Notes: generated by a model not told the origin, from the letters alone. A stretch of 64,000 nt of DNA from Paragonimus skrjabini miyazakii (GCA_014338405.1 JTDE01000130.1:171184-235183), one strand, 5' to 3'. Positions 1 to 12,463 are shown, counted from the first letter of the stretch. Program-made: numbers and translations.

Positions 1-1070
1 TTTGATCGCTTGATAACTGCATATGATATCAAGAACCGCCAGCATCCCAGTATGCAAACAAATAACAGTACTGGATATTTATCCTAGACTTGGTTTCAAC
101 TGAATATATCATTAAAACAAACTCCAGTTCACTAGTTTGTGAAGTGAGTTTTCACGGAAAAATTAAAATATGAATATCGTGCGGTTTGTCACGAATTGTT
201 GACCATTGTACAGTTAGTTAATTAGAGCGATTAAAGGATAATTTTGATCCATACATTGATTACAATGCTTAAACTCTTTCCATCGAATGATTGTGAGTCT
301 GATGTTTTTGCAAGGTATACAAACTTCAGCCTCAGCAGAGAATTCTATTGAACGAATTTGTTGGTAGAATAAAGACAAATGGGTCTTACATTAGCAAATA
401 AACAAACAATACAATGATGTAACCCTACAATTCCACTAACTGTTGTTGCGCGCACATTCGCAACGTTCCGCATCGAATCGATGACACTCCGAGTGGTTGC
501 TGTTATGGACTTTTCGATGCATTCTACAGAACTGCGGCTAGACACGAGGAGAATCTGTTTTGCAAAACAGTTGAATCAACCATACAAGATAACTTTAAAT
601 ATATTGACAACTCTGTTCATCACCACGCACAGTAAAGATGGATTAAGAAATCATATCTATGAAGTCCCGAAAGCACGTTCAATTCACCGCAATCACTGGG
701 GGTAGAATCAAGGTTTAACAGAATATACCTTTCGAACGCTGAACAGTTTTGCATCTTATGGGGTTGGAAAAGATGATAGTTTGTCTCAAATCAAATGCAT
801 GCGAATCGGTAGTATATTGAAGGTTATGACACAGAACTTATACCCGTCAATTAGTTCATGATAGTCGCTGAAAAGAAAAATCATTATGTTAACACTTTGG
901 CGGATGCCGACAGAAACTAAGCCATATTTTAGTAAAAGGCTTGAGGCGAAATGTATGAAGTCTACTAATTTTCAAGCAAGTATCTTCTCGTAACACTAGG
1001 TTAAAGTAAAAAATCGGGAGAAAAGTATAAACCAGCACAGTTTAGGAATGTGGCTGAAAGTTAATATATC
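1..1070. other. AT-rich stretch, nothing recognised
   Basis: No domain, RNA gene or repeat was recognised. Two overlapping open frames on opposite strands (345-545 minus and 481-705 plus) are of chance length, have no family resemblance and lack convincing splice borders. Confidence 0.5.
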
Positions 1071-1080
1071 CATTGTAAAA

Positions 1081-1193
1081 TCAGTGGCATAGTGATCAAC
1101 ACGGTTGTCTTGTGAAAGTGTGGCGGGACTTCTAGTCCCTACGGCGGAAAGATACGCACTATTGACGAGTTCTAATGAGAGCAAAACTCGAAT
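1081..1193 (+). repeat. tRNA-derived SINE-like copy, left arm of an inverted pair
   Basis: The first ~60 bases resemble a degraded tRNA gene. An A-box-like GTGGCATAGTG lies at 1,084-1,094, and a B-box-like GGACTTCTAGTCCC at about 1,126-1,139, where GGGA/TCCC closes a 7-base loop. About 50 further bases, ending in GCAAAACTCGAAT, are shared with the second copy at 1,596-1,710 in reverse orientation. The tRNA head plus shared non-tRNA body is the layout of a pol III retroposon. No family name can be given. The alternative reading is that the two arms are terminal inverted repeats of a small DNA transposon. Confidence 0.5.
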
Positions 1194-1595
1194 CTCATGC
1201 TGTTGCGGTTCGAAAGAGGCTGACTGGAAAGTCTATGGGAATGCGAGAGCTACGATCAATTATCGGTGATGTTCAATTTATGTTTGGGGAATAACCAGCT
1301 AGGTAGCATCTCATGGATAGCTAACGACACGTGAGTAGGTAATCTTAACCATCATTTTACCAGTATTGAAGGAATAAATCTCTGTCTATCCGCATGGATC
1401 TACTTTTAAGACATACCTTCCACTGATAAAACTTAAAAATATCTACTCCGGAATCAGTGTGGGAGTGTAATTGCAATTGACGGTAAATAATGAGGGATTA
1501 TAGTTTCCGTATGAATTGGAAATTACTCACAAATGATCGCAGCCCTCGCATTCCCTCGGAATTTTCAGTCAGCTCCTTTCGAAAAGGCACTCTAA

Positions 1596-1710
1596 ATTCG
1601 AGTTTTGCTCTCATTTAGGCTAGTCAATAGTGCATATTTTTGCCACATCGGGTACTAAAACTCCGGCCATGCGTTCGTGAAGCAGCCGTGCTCACAACTG
1701 CACCATTCAC
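1596..1710 (-). repeat. tRNA-derived SINE-like copy, right arm of an inverted pair
   Basis: The reverse complement aligns along its whole length with 1,081-1,193. Shared blocks include ATTCGAGTTTTGCTCTCAT, CAATAGTGC and the GAGTTTTAGTACCC B-box region. Mismatches are scattered, many of them transitions, as expected for two old copies that diverged independently. The copies face tail to tail across about 400 bases of unrelated sequence. Confidence 0.5.
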
Positions 1711-1714
1711 CTCA

Positions 1715-4480
1715 CTTCGGGCTGGACTGGATCATCGTTTGTAAACAGATAAGTTTGTTTTTAATTAACTGTAAGGTTGACCGGCCACCATCAGAGCAGA
1801 CCTTGACAGTTCTGTAAACGCCAATTGATGAACGTCTCTTCAAGGTGAACTCATAAAAATCGTTAACTTTTTGAGTGATCGCTTGCAATTAGCTTCCTGT
1901 TATCAGTCCTATCTGCGTATTAATGCACTGAAATATTTTCTACGTGAACAGATTTTATGCCCAATAGAATGTTACATTTGGTGTGGAGTGCGGCATAGAA
2001 TCGGCAGTTCGGTTAAAAATAGACAACGATCCTACAGAGACAGGGATGTCCAATGCCTTTCGTCGTGAGCACTGCAGAGCCAATGAGGCCTGCTTACATG
2101 ATAACCAGTCTACACTGAAGGTATTCTCAGGCAAAAAGGGGATTGGCAAGCGCCCTAACTAAGCAGTCATATAGTAATTACGAATGCTAGTAATATGTGT
2201 ATCAAGTCTTTGAAAAATTCGAGGCAGCAGCATCGAGTAGTAATTTAAATTGCATGCAAACGGAAGTTTAGTGTGAAAGAGATGTCGTTGAACGAAAAAC
2301 AAAAATTTACAAATCGCACGACTAACATTGTAAAATAACGTCGGCGTTTGATAACAAACTAAATAGGCACAAAAGCTTGAGGGAAGTACTCACTGGTTAA
2401 CCGTCTATAGTACTAAACGGATTGGAAGTAGTTGAGCATTAACAAAAGATTTTAAATAAAATATACAGTAAAATGTAGTTCGGCATTAGCAAGACACTAC
2501 AGACCATACATATTTCGAATTATATACGTTTTCCTAAATTAAAACTGTAAAAAATGACAAACGTGAGGCATTCTGTCGAGAGTTTCCGGTTTACCTAAGA
2601 AAAATAGTGCTCATTAGCTCGAATCATTCACTACTGCTAATGACAACACGCCCGTCCAAATACTTGCTGTTCACCAGAATTGTGCACTCATATAGATGTA
2701 ATGCAAGTCGTCCGAAACTTCAAAGTATATTTGGTCAACAATATATTTATGGAGAACTAATTGTGCAAGAAGTCGGTTTTGGTGATTTTTCCCATGGTTA
2801 TACTAGTACAGGGTATATATGTGTAAGGGAATTAAAAATGCAAATTAGAACAAGCCCAATAAAACATTACAAAAACAGGCACAAGAAAGATCACAGTCTA
2901 CTGCATTAAGTTGGGACTGGCGTTCAGTGTGTGTAAATATCACACTTACATTTGTGGAACACACGTTCGTCGGTGTCCAGTGGTTCACGCTTGCTGGGGA
3001 TGCAAATGGCTTGGGAATATCTGATCAGAGGAGATGACAGTGAATTCCCAATTGAGCAGGTTTTTCTATCACCAGCAATCAAACGATAAAATGCCGAACG
3101 CTACTATTTACAAGTCCATAAACTGAACGTTAATAAGAATTGAAAACGACTCGTTCAAATGACCCTTTTTGTTGGAAAAGTTGTTGAGAATGTGTTTTGT
3201 TATGTATAACCGACTGGCGGCGAAATAATCGACTTTTGTAAAATGTTTTCCGTTAATAATATATTTTAACGGTTACCTACCCCACTGGCATTGAGTCGGC
3301 TGTCCATCGCTTCCGTCAGCTGCTTGACGGCAAGTTTCCTTCTTCATAAACTAGCGGACTTGTAACGAGTTTAGCAAACAGTGACATAAACGTCAAGTTC
3401 ACCGCCATGACCGACAACATGATAACAGTTTGATAAAATTCTGTTCCGTGTCATTCTTTCATATTTAGCACTATAGGTCAGAGTTTCTAGCGGGTAATTT
3501 GGTTTCACTGATAAATATTTAAATCTTTAAACTAACAATAGAAGGAGTATGAGCAATTTGAACAGCGAGGTAGCTCTCATAAATTGAATCAGGGGTATCT
3601 GCCTGCTATGTAAGTAATTTTGTTTGCCAGTAGACGGTGCATATTGCTATGTATTACGGAATGGTTAATATCTACGCCTATATTTGGAAGAAATTAGAGT
3701 TTCGAACTAAATAGCTGAAGATGTAACGCACCTTTTTGCAATACATGGATTAAACCGCAGTGGAAAGATGACGAACTAAGCGTGATCGTACGAAGGTTTG
3801 CGATCTATACTGATGTCAGAGTAACTTGTCAATGCATGCAAATGGTAAACATGTGAACTGACCATCTTGTCGGTCCTACCGAATCAAACATGCAGAACTG
3901 CAATTATCTTGGGAGGTGGAAATTAGTATGTTGACCAGACATTTGCGACAACGTTTTGAACGGTTTGAGAGCTGAATGTTTTTGATATTTTCGAAGCAAT
4001 CGTATGATTAATTTTTTGATGAGAGTAACACGTTTCATTTTCTTTTTATTAACTTAATGAACCGGTTTTGGATTAAAGTAGTACCTTCTCAAATATTTCC
4101 AAGTTTTGTATATGTATGTACACTTTTGGAGTCATGGAGAATAGTGGAAGGTCAGAGCTGGCAGTTACTGCGTTTTATGACCTTTTGGAAGGTCAGTCTT
4201 GACAAGACTCTCAACAGATTTGTAGGCATGTTCGTTACCAAATCTTATGTAATATCCGAAGAATGTCTCTGTTGGCAGTTGACACTCATATGAAGCCAAA
4301 AGTATGCATTTTTATCTAAACCTCTTTTAAAGGAAATCTGTGATAATGGTTGTACAAAACAGTTCTTACTGAATACGACAGGAAGCTCAAATACTTCGGG
4401 CAAAGAGCGACTCCAGTAGTAGGAAGAAGAGAACTGGCAGTAAACCGCTTATTAAGAACCATGTTTATCTTCTTTCAAAG
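1715..4480. other. AT-rich stretch, nothing recognised
   Basis: About 2.8 kb with no recognised domain, tRNA or long repeat. Open frames at 1,871-2,149 and 2,607-2,909 have no family resemblance and no splice context that singles them out. A slightly GC-richer patch at 3,280-3,420 was examined and not identified. Confidence 0.5.
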
Positions 4481-4611
4481 TAGCTGTGTTATTTGTTTCG
4501 TATTAATCACAAATAACCGAATCGAACATGATGATTGCACCGTCTTTTCACATAACGATGTTCAATTTAAACGTCAAACTGACTTTGACCTTACTCAGTT
4601 CTTTCACAGGG
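4481..4611 (+). CDS. candidate internal exon, unknown protein
   Basis: This is not a recognised protein. A pyrimidine-rich acceptor (TCTTCTTTCAAAG) precedes an open stretch of 43 full codons that ends at a strong donor, GG|GTAAGT. One base completes a split codon at the start and one base is left over at the end, so it would be an internal exon. The encoded peptide is mixed, with Cys near the start and an acidic/aromatic middle (residues such as EHDD and DFDLTQFF), and no motif was identified. Open frames of this size with such borders occur by chance in AT-rich DNA, so support is limited to splice signals. The leftover phase is compatible with the candidate exon near 7,253. Confidence 0.2.
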
Positions 4612-4649
4612 GTAAGTTTTCTTTTTTTCATTTTGTGAATTTTTAGTGA

Positions 4650-6100
4650 AACTGTAGCGTTATGTTGTTCGCATCTGAGAGAATTAGTCCGATGATATGA
4701 CCGGAATCTGTCAGACTAATTTTTATCGATAATATTACATTGGCGTCGTCTTTGGGTTTCATATTGGAGACGAACTTTCGTGAGCAACAAGTTGGCTCTA
4801 AATTGCATTACCCTTAGGAGCAGAACAGAAAAGGTCCTGGAGGTATTCCATCACTGGTTTTGCGATGTGGTCGCTGTTGGCGAATGACACAAGCATAGGC
4901 CATTTTTAATGTTGTAGAGAGATTCACATCATGCTAGGTTCGTCTGTCTTTTGGCCGTAATATACGGTTCGGATAATACAGTGGAATAGAGGAACCCCTT
5001 TGAGCCCAGTGTGGAAGTTCATTTCTTGATGACAAGTGGTTTTTTTATACGAGATCTTTTAGTCCGGGACGATCGAAGGTGGGGTATCCCTAGGCATATG
5101 GAACTGGAGACATCAAACACCACTGGAAGCCAACAGTTTTTTCTTCATCTTTACCATTACTCGGTTAAGGTACTCAAGAGTTTTTTTATGTAGAGGGCTG
5201 ATAAACAATTCTTGGGTTAATCTCAGCAGTAGATAAGTCTACACGATTTCCATCCTCTGTCTTGGTTTTATGTGTGGTATCTTTACTTCCTCAGACATTT
5301 CTGATAGATCAGTAGCTGTAATTCTTTGGGAATCCCTTCCACTTGAGGGATGAGCATAAAATCTTGAAAATTGCTGTGGTGGAAACAGACGTTCTGATGC
5401 TTCCACTTAATTCTGGAAGTCAGTCACCAGGAACAGTGTTACATCATCCGTGGGTAGTCGCCTGAAATCCGAATAGTTGACGACGGGACCAATTTCAGGC
5501 AATCTATTCTGTAGGTGTTTCAACCTGATTACTAACACTTCCGTCAAGGCAGCCGATAGTATGACATCCTACGCATGTATCAGATAGTTTATTTGGCAGC
5601 CAAAAGTGCATCGAGCGAAGCGTAAATCAAAGGAATACGAGGTTGTTTTATCTAAGACCAATATAAGAAATAGATACGATAGGAAATCTCTCTGATTGAC
5701 AGCTATTTTGGGGGAAAACTCAGTTTTCAAAATACGATTTGCCATGTTTACAGATTGAACATAAGCACTTGTTCAATGTAATGAATGAACCACTGATGAA
5801 TCATGCACTCGGATCCCACATGGATTTGGACTCATTTTTAACATAGCCAAAATTTCACAGATCGCTGCTCACATGACAGTGGATTAGATGGACGGATACA
5901 AAGAAAAAGGCTACATGAATATGGACTACTAATTTAGCGGCAATGTCAAGAAAAACTAGCTGAACAAGCCTGGGGGTTGTACCGTCTGATGAACAAAGTC
6001 TCGGCTTGCCGGATGATACGTTTGTCTTTGTTCTAAAACAGCCCACAGAAGACGCGCTACAAACTTCGAATCTCTGGCCAGCTTGGATTACGTGTTTCGC
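4650..6100. other. Unidentified block, possibly a very decayed minus-strand coding fossil
   Basis: The minus strand gives several consecutive medium-length open pieces in different frames (about 5,855-6,046, 5,400-5,560 and 5,220-5,400). This is the pattern left by an old frameshifted coding insertion, such as those at 8-10 kb and 18-20 kb. Unlike those, no reverse transcriptase, integrase or transposase motif could be matched. It may simply be random sequence. Confidence 0.15.
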
Positions 6101-6559
6101 TACCGATAACCCTTGTCTCTCCTGTCAAGCTACATACGAGCTTCTGATGTCTTCAAGTTTGTTTTCAGTTGGTTGAGAACTCGCTCTTGGATAAAAGCAG
6201 CTAGCTGTCGGTCTAACCTTCCCCCTAAGTTGGTAATACGATGGTTAATTGATCAAATGTACGAACGGAAGAATCACCAGCATGTTCCAAAGATTCGTTT
6301 ACAATTAGCCAAATATGAAGTAACTGAAATTATTTTGGATGTTTATATTCCACGCATCTCACAAAACGGAAATGAATGCCAGACAAATATTTTTTTATCC
6401 TGCATTAGAAGTTCTAAGCTTTAGTTTATGTATATCATCTGTGAAAAGAAGACTTCCGTTCCCAAAAATTTGAATATAAGATTCCATCGACCTCTTCTAC
6501 CTTTTTGCTATCCATGCCACCGTTGTTACCATGACGCGTTACTTGGTCTGTTCATTCAG

Positions 6560-6693
6560 CTGTCACTACTGTCTCCGGTTATGTATTCAAAATTTCCCCA
6601 TGATTCTAAGCAAGTCCATAACACTGAAAAAACTCGCAACGTTAACTTTCATTTCAGAAATGACATACACATTAAAATGGGGAGAGGCTTCAG
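6560..6693 (+). CDS. candidate internal exon, unknown protein
   Basis: An acceptor (GTTCATTCAG) opens an uninterrupted stretch of 44 codons ending at the donor TTCAG|GTAAGC. The peptide is basic and histidine-rich toward the end, with no recognised motif. A second acceptor (TTTCATTTCAG) lies inside it at about 6,655 and would leave only a 38-base exon. The phases (starts in frame, two bases left over) do not fit the exon candidates on either side, which argues against all of them belonging to one transcript. Identity is unknown and a chance occurrence is likely. Confidence 0.15.
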
Positions 6694-7248
6694 GTAAGCG
6701 ACCAAAAATTAAGATCCATTGGTGTTGTAAAATTGTTTTTGCAAAATGTACAACATGAAACATTTTATGCAACATAACTTTTAGGGGTCAGTGAGTTTGG
6801 AGATATAATTCAAACAGAAACAATACCAGGTTCAAAAGCAACAGATTTCAAACAAAATTGCTAGCATGATTCAATTGGTTAAAATTACCTCACCAAAACA
6901 CAGGAGACATCAAAATGAACAACATGCAATGGTTTGGTATTTACATGACAAGTCGAGAACGTGCTAGTGACTTTAAAGAGCCTGGCGACCACAGACACTG
7001 TTTGTTTGCATGTGATCACAACAACGCCGTTCTTCGGTGACATAAATATTTAAACCACATTAGGCAATCGATTTCTGTCTGTTAACGTCTTTTACTTTCA
7101 TTTCAGTAAATGTTTGAACGTATATACAAGCCGTCAAGGATAATGGAACTCACCGTCTACAGGTCAACCATTTCTAGGTAGTTACGATATCTGGGTTGAA
7201 GAGTCTGCCTGCATTGAACGGTCAACCAATTCGTTTCGTTAAATTTAG

Positions 7249-7467
7249 CCAGAACTTCATTTTGGTAGACGTAATGTGACCATTTCTTTAAAGGCTGTTG
7301 TAATGACTACTTCTTCAAAGTATGGCTTTGGTCTACAGCGTAGTTTGGGGAACATTTTAAGACAACAGTTAGATAAAAGAGCTGACACGACTGGACCGAT
7401 TTTCCTTACAAACAGTATTGAAGATGTAAACGACACATTCATTAATGTGCATCAGTGGCTGAAGAAT
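7249..7467 (+). CDS. candidate internal exon, unknown protein
   Basis: There are 73 open codons between an acceptor (CGTTAAATTTAG) and a weak donor (AAGAAT|GTATGG). An alternative acceptor four bases downstream (CCAG at 7,249-7,252) would shift the entry phase to match the exon candidate at 4,481-4,611. The peptide reads like a soluble protein: basic start (FGRRN), a Gln/Arg-rich middle, then an acidic stretch (NSIEDVNDTF) and HQWLKN at the end. No family was recognised. The antisense open frame over the same bases has no support either. Confidence 0.2.
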
Positions 7468-7499
7468 GTATGGCTGCCGAAGTTCAACTAATGACCAAA

Positions 7500-8120
7500 T
7501 CCCACAGATAACCCTTGTAATATTACCATATTCTTCGTTGCCTAGGATCGTGTACCGCTCGCCTTTGAGCTGAAGTGAGGTTTTATATTTTCATGTATTC
7601 CAATAGTTTTGTGCTTATGGCATTATTTTTCTTCGGAAAGAAAAGTTAAAGCACATGATTGTGTTGTCCTCAACGATCATAGTCAGACTGTTTCCATTTC
7701 CATCACTCAGTACCATCGGTCTGAAAGCAAATTTGTCAACGTTTGTAGTGTTGTGGACGCACACAAACAGGAACCTCGAATCAAGCGTTCACATGATATT
7801 AACTAAAATCTCTTCAAAGACTAGAAAAATCAATCAATTTACAACTCATCCGTCAATAAGTGACAATGATGATGAAACGTTTATTTTTCTGATTAGATTA
7901 TAATGTGTTACTTCTACAATCAATCAATCCAGGGCTCGTTTGCGTAGTCAACGGGAAATCAATACGCTCAAGTGACTGTTTTTGAAGTGTGATCTAAACT
8001 CCACTGATCAGTTTTACCAAGCCTCAACTGTAGTTGTTGCAGCATGAGATATCAAACCGGGAAATTAAGAATACAAATAGTCTGAGCGGAACTAAACGCG
8101 CTTAATTCATTTCAAAGTAG
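7500..8120. other. No gene recognised; possible LTR zone of the adjacent gypsy fossil
   Basis: This lies downstream, in the element's orientation, of the gypsy pol end at about 8,145. If the copy kept a 3' LTR it would be here, but without a second LTR in the window its limits cannot be set. Open frames at 7,609-7,903 are of chance length. Confidence 0.3.
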
Positions 8121-8130
8121 TCCTCCCTTT
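8121..8130 (-). other. possible polypurine tract of gypsy element
   Basis: The minus strand reads AAAGGGAGGA just after the end of the recognisable pol frame, the usual place for the plus-strand primer next to the 3' LTR. It is short and unproven because no LTR pair is visible. Confidence 0.2.
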
Positions 8131-8144
8131 GTAGGGGAAGAAAA

Positions 8145-9945
8145 TTAATCAATGTAGCAACTGATGGATATTTTTGGTTGATTGGCGCCTATCCATCGCA
8201 CTTCTGCTTGCAGCAGCTTGTTCTGATCAACTGAGACCTCATCATTCAGGAAACTATTCAAGTGAGATCTTATTACATCCCCGCCATTCTGGCAAGCTGT
8301 CCCCCTTCTCGTTCTTGATGGCCCCATTTTGCTTGTACCACTGGCCTTACCTTTCGATAAAAAAATCCGCTCTCTCAAATGCACACGGTTCATTTTTTTT
8401 CACCAACCCGTCCGACGTCCACATTGCGCGACCTATTCCTGATCTATCACCACGTATCAGCTGTCTCGGGTTCTTGGGTACACACTATACTCAAACCTTA
8501 ATTCCTGAGTTAAGGAATGTAAGTTTCCGGTCCTTGCGAGCATAGTATTGTTTTTACATTCTGCGCCGCTGTAAGTTCTGCTGAACATTTGACTCGTCTA
8601 GCATGCCATAGCACAACAGTTCAAGTGTCGCTGGCAATTTTATCCGCATCCTTCACCCAAACATTCGTTTTGACGCCCAGTATGCAATGGGATGTTTCCT
8701 CTTTCCAGAGGCGTTGATTTTCCAGCAACTTGTAGCAATGTTTTCGCGGCCATAGCTGCAGCTTTGGCCCAACTAGCTTCAGTGCAGGCTGCTTGTTTGA
8801 TGCTTTAACTGTCAATTATCCGTGAAAGACTTAAACACTGTGCACACTAACTGAGGTCCATTATCATAAAAATAACTCAGCTATACCATAACAATGAAGG
8901 TGTGCATACAACGTGTTGAAGATTGTCAGATCAGTGGTACCGATAAGTCAGTCAACTTCGAAATAATCCAAGAAGCAATTTGACATAACTAAGTATTGTT
9001 TTCCGCGGCGTGTGAATATTAACTTCAAAGTTCTTTCCAGAAGTTTGCTCAACAGCTTCCTTTCCTTTAATTCACTTTAATGGTGCCTGCTGCAAATTTC
9101 ACACCTCGATATATAACCCTTTATCTTACTGGACATGCCTGACTGATAGTGAAGTTCATTTGCTCTCCGTACACAGCTATACATAGTGGCGCGTGCTACA
9201 CGGATTTGTCCGTTGGACTTCTATTGTAAATCTTCCGATACGACTAACCTCTCTCCTTTAAAGATTGTTCCTTCTTCTTGGACAAACTGATTGCGGTCCT
9301 TTAAAAATACCAACAGTTCTTCCGGCGGATTTTTCAATTGCTGTGGCCAACCCTCTTTTATAACTCGAGCCAGCTTCTAAAGCACTTGATTTTGTTTCAT
9401 TGAGCCCTTCAGCTGCATCATCCTGTTCATCGGTACCATCATTTAATCCAGTGAGGTGATTGTATCGAACTTAGAATCATCCGTCACCCCACAGGACCTA
9501 TAGGCATAAGATAGAGTATTACCTAAGTACAGTTGGTTTCCGGGCTAATAGACTAGCTCAGAGACGCATTTTTGTAATCTGATCATCCGTTGTAGACGTC
9601 AAGGAGTAGCACTCAATGGCTTCTTCACTATTGATATCGAAGGCTCATGGTCAATGTTTATCACGGTCTTCCTTCCGAATGTGTAGGTGTTAGAGCCTTC
9701 GAGGATGAAAATCACCGCTGATGACTCTTCGATTCGCATGTAATTTTGTTCCGCAGTCGAATGGCTCCGGCTTCTGTGGTCTATCGATCTACCAATTTGT
9801 GGTAGCAGAGTTCCAGAGCTGGACTGGTTGTTAACACATTGAATTACCAGGAGAAGCTCAGGATTGTAATATTTCAATACTAGGGCTATCGAAATCAATA
9901 TTTTAATCTCGTCAAACGCTGATTACGTTGCATGTGAATAATTGT
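8145..9945 (-). pseudogene. Ty3/gypsy retrotransposon pol fossil (RNase H to integrase)
   Basis: This is a decayed pol region of a Ty3/gypsy LTR retrotransposon, read on the minus strand. In order: end of reverse transcriptase and RNase H at 9,945-9,600 (blocks STAEQNYMRIEES, NTYTFGRKTVINIDHEPSIS and KPLSATP correspond to the usual STAEQNY..IEKE, FGRK...TDHKPL and KPL.. blocks), the linker with PGNQLYLGNTLS near 9,520, an H2C2-type region ending RANELHYQSGMSSKI near 9,130, the integrase core with an intact DNGPQ at 8,851-8,865, and the post-integrase region down to 8,145. Catalytic acidic residues are partly replaced (for example IDHEPS for TDHKPL). Stops and frame changes interrupt every domain, so it is dead. 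Gag, protease and most of the reverse transcriptase are missing upstream, which suggests 5' truncation near 10 kb. Confidence 0.88.
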
Positions 9946-9989
9946 GTATCACAGTGCCCCGAACTAAATGACCTGATTGTCAACCGTGT

Positions 9990-12285
9990 CTCTTACTATC
10001 CTAGGGTATTAACGTACTCAAACATTCGGTCGTATAACTCAGTCGGACGAAAGAGTTTAAAGATCTACGGTGTCTGATTAAATACCCTCAGACTCCAGGT
10101 GTGCCGTGACCACTGCTTTCCAAGCAATCGATACACTCCCATAGACATTGTCAATTCATTGTGAATATTTTCGTGAGAATATAAGGCAAATAACCATGTC
10201 AAACAAAATCCGGAATGTTAGTCTTAGGCGATATTATTATGGCCCTGATACCGGTCAGATTACCCTGCCTGGCCTAATTAAAGAATGGAAAACAGTATCA
10301 GGTGACGGTAGTGTTTATTCTTAAAACAGCGGAACTCGTTTTCATCTTGAACACAGGACCAATGCATGCGTGTTCGGCCTTCTTTCGTTGAGAGTGACAA
10401 AAAAACACGGAGTGTATAAATTGGGGCTTTATCTGAAGGATTAGTAGGGCACAGGAGAACTCCCTACCAGCAAAAATTAGGAGAATTAGGTCATTTGCTA
10501 ATGAATTACAGATGGTTTGTAGAAAACTTTACTTCTACCTACAAAATACTTCACACCCAGATCACCCCCTGATATATCTCCCACTAAACACGCATACACA
10601 TGTAAGGGGTCGCTCGCTGAAATTGAATAATGGTGGCTCTGCAGGCAGAATTGCTTTATTGTTCAGATCCATTCGAATTGGAACACACTGTCTAGCTTAT
10701 TTACGGTTGAACTGGTAAATAGTTTTGAAATCTTAATCGAGTGTAACATACGTGAGAAACAGCCTGCACTACTAGTTTTCGTGCGGTTATACTAACTCAG
10801 TCTTGTAGGTCATTAACTGCGGATTTCTGACAGAATGTTTTTCAGCGTGTTTCAGCTTCCACTGTTGAAATGATCGCAGTCAGCAGCTTAATTGAATTTA
10901 CATTTCATTTATTTCACCCACTTTTGCTCAGCACCTACAAACTGACCAACACAATTTTCCACCAACCAATACATACAGAGGGAAGCAGAAACAAAAAAAG
11001 TGCAGATAAGCTTCCAATGTTTCCAAGGACATCCTATAATCCCTATGTGTCATATTCAGTCGTCCATGATACGCAGTTGCTACTCACGGTTCCTAGCACA
11101 TCAACGGTTCATCCATTAGGATAAGCGTTAGGTTTAAATCAGCCCCGGTGACTGGGACAGACGAACGGCAAAAAAATTCCTAGGGTAACTGCCTTATAGT
11201 TACTTAGCAACATGCAAGGGTACACCCAGTCCTCAAAAACTGAAGTATGCCTAGGTTATTAAAGTAGTTTTTTATTTTATGATCTGTATTTCAGTTTGCT
11301 GGAGACAGCCAGTACCCGACGTGATATACTTTTGGCAAATGCGCACAAACCACAAGGCTGCTCAAAAGTTTGTTATTCTGTAATGCTCATGGAAGTGTGT
11401 GTGTGTGAATTCGTCGTTCGTCACATGATGTTTTGTCAGCGACACACCAGCTGTCAAATCTCCACGAACAGATCAGTGTCTAGCGCTTAAGTGAAACGCA
11501 ATGGATGCGTTGAACAAATCAGCAGTGAACCAAAATGGGCCAAACCTTTTAACCAAATGAAAAGCAAACCACAAATCACATAACATCTGACCTCAAATGT
11601 AACTGACGTGACCTTAGAAGAACTCACCCATTAACGGGTAGTGACAGACTGAAGAAAATGTGAATTATCCAAACAATGAACAATGTAAGCGCTATCTCGT
11701 TAGTCAACGGGATTAACGTTGAAAGCGCGTGATCGTTCGGAATGAGGCAACTCTCTAGGTTGCCTCATAAAACCTGAATGAATAAGCAGGTAAGTTAATT
11801 ATGAAAAGAAATAAGCCACGAACCACTCATTTATTGGGTGATGAGTGTGCAAGGTTGTGAGAATCTAACAACAGAAACAACTTAAATCAACACAGAGTAT
11901 ATGGCGCAGGACAGACAAAAAATACTCACGCTGAGCGCTCCGTAAACTTTCAGTAGGTGAGTTGACAACAAATATTTCAACGTTTTGGTTATACTAAATT
12001 TTTCTAAGTTCAGCTTTCGTGAAAACCTCACCAGCCTTCAGGCATTCTTTCTCTGCAAAGTTGTGCTTCGCAAATATTTAGTCTTGCATCCACCTTACAT
12101 CCATCTGTCTACAAGTACTTTCGGCGTAGTAGTATAACTGCCATACGTACAACACTCACACCTACTTCACCAGATTGATGTTTGTTCCGCCAAAATACTT
12201 GATACACCTTTGAGCCGATACTTCCGGGCCGACCTAAAGTAGTATAGTATAAAACACCTCATTCATGCACTCCTGTCCTTATCCC
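9990..12285. other. AT-rich stretch, nothing recognised
   Basis: Reverse transcriptase blocks expected upstream of the gypsy RNase H were looked for on the minus strand between 10.0 and 11.0 kb and not found. Open frames at 10,512-10,718, 10,870-11,124 and 11,296-11,490 have no family resemblance. One perfect hairpin is listed separately at 11,742-11,768. Confidence 0.5.
11742..11768. repeat. perfect 10-bp hairpin
   Basis: ATGAGGCAAC at 11,742-11,751 pairs exactly with GTTGCCTCAT at 11,759-11,768 across a 7-base loop. There is no poly-T run after it and no neighbouring gene, so no function is claimed. Confidence 0.6.
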
Positions 12286-12291
12286 CTCGAG

Positions 12292-12463
12292 CATACACCT
12301 GTTATGGTGCGCGTCAATAAAACAGCTCAACGTAAGACGAAACCATACGTCATTCGTGGTGACATATACAAACGAAAATATCTTCTGAAGTGCATGGCTA
12401 ATTGTGAGAGGCTAATTTGGCACAAACCTCCCAAATTAAATGCATGTTTCGACTTGACTAAAG
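12292..12463 (+). CDS. candidate internal exon, unknown protein
   Basis: A strong pyrimidine tract and acceptor (CTGTCCTTATCCCCTCGAG) is followed by 57 open codons and a donor (ACTAAAG|GTAACG) with one leftover base. The peptide is very basic (TAQRKTKPYVIRGDIYKR, then Cys, Trp and Pro residues) and has no recognised motif. Among the splice-bounded open frames here this has one of the best acceptors. It enters in phase 0, compatible with the 7,249-7,467 candidate, and leaves one base, compatible with the 21,332 candidate. No homology can be asserted. Confidence 0.2.
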
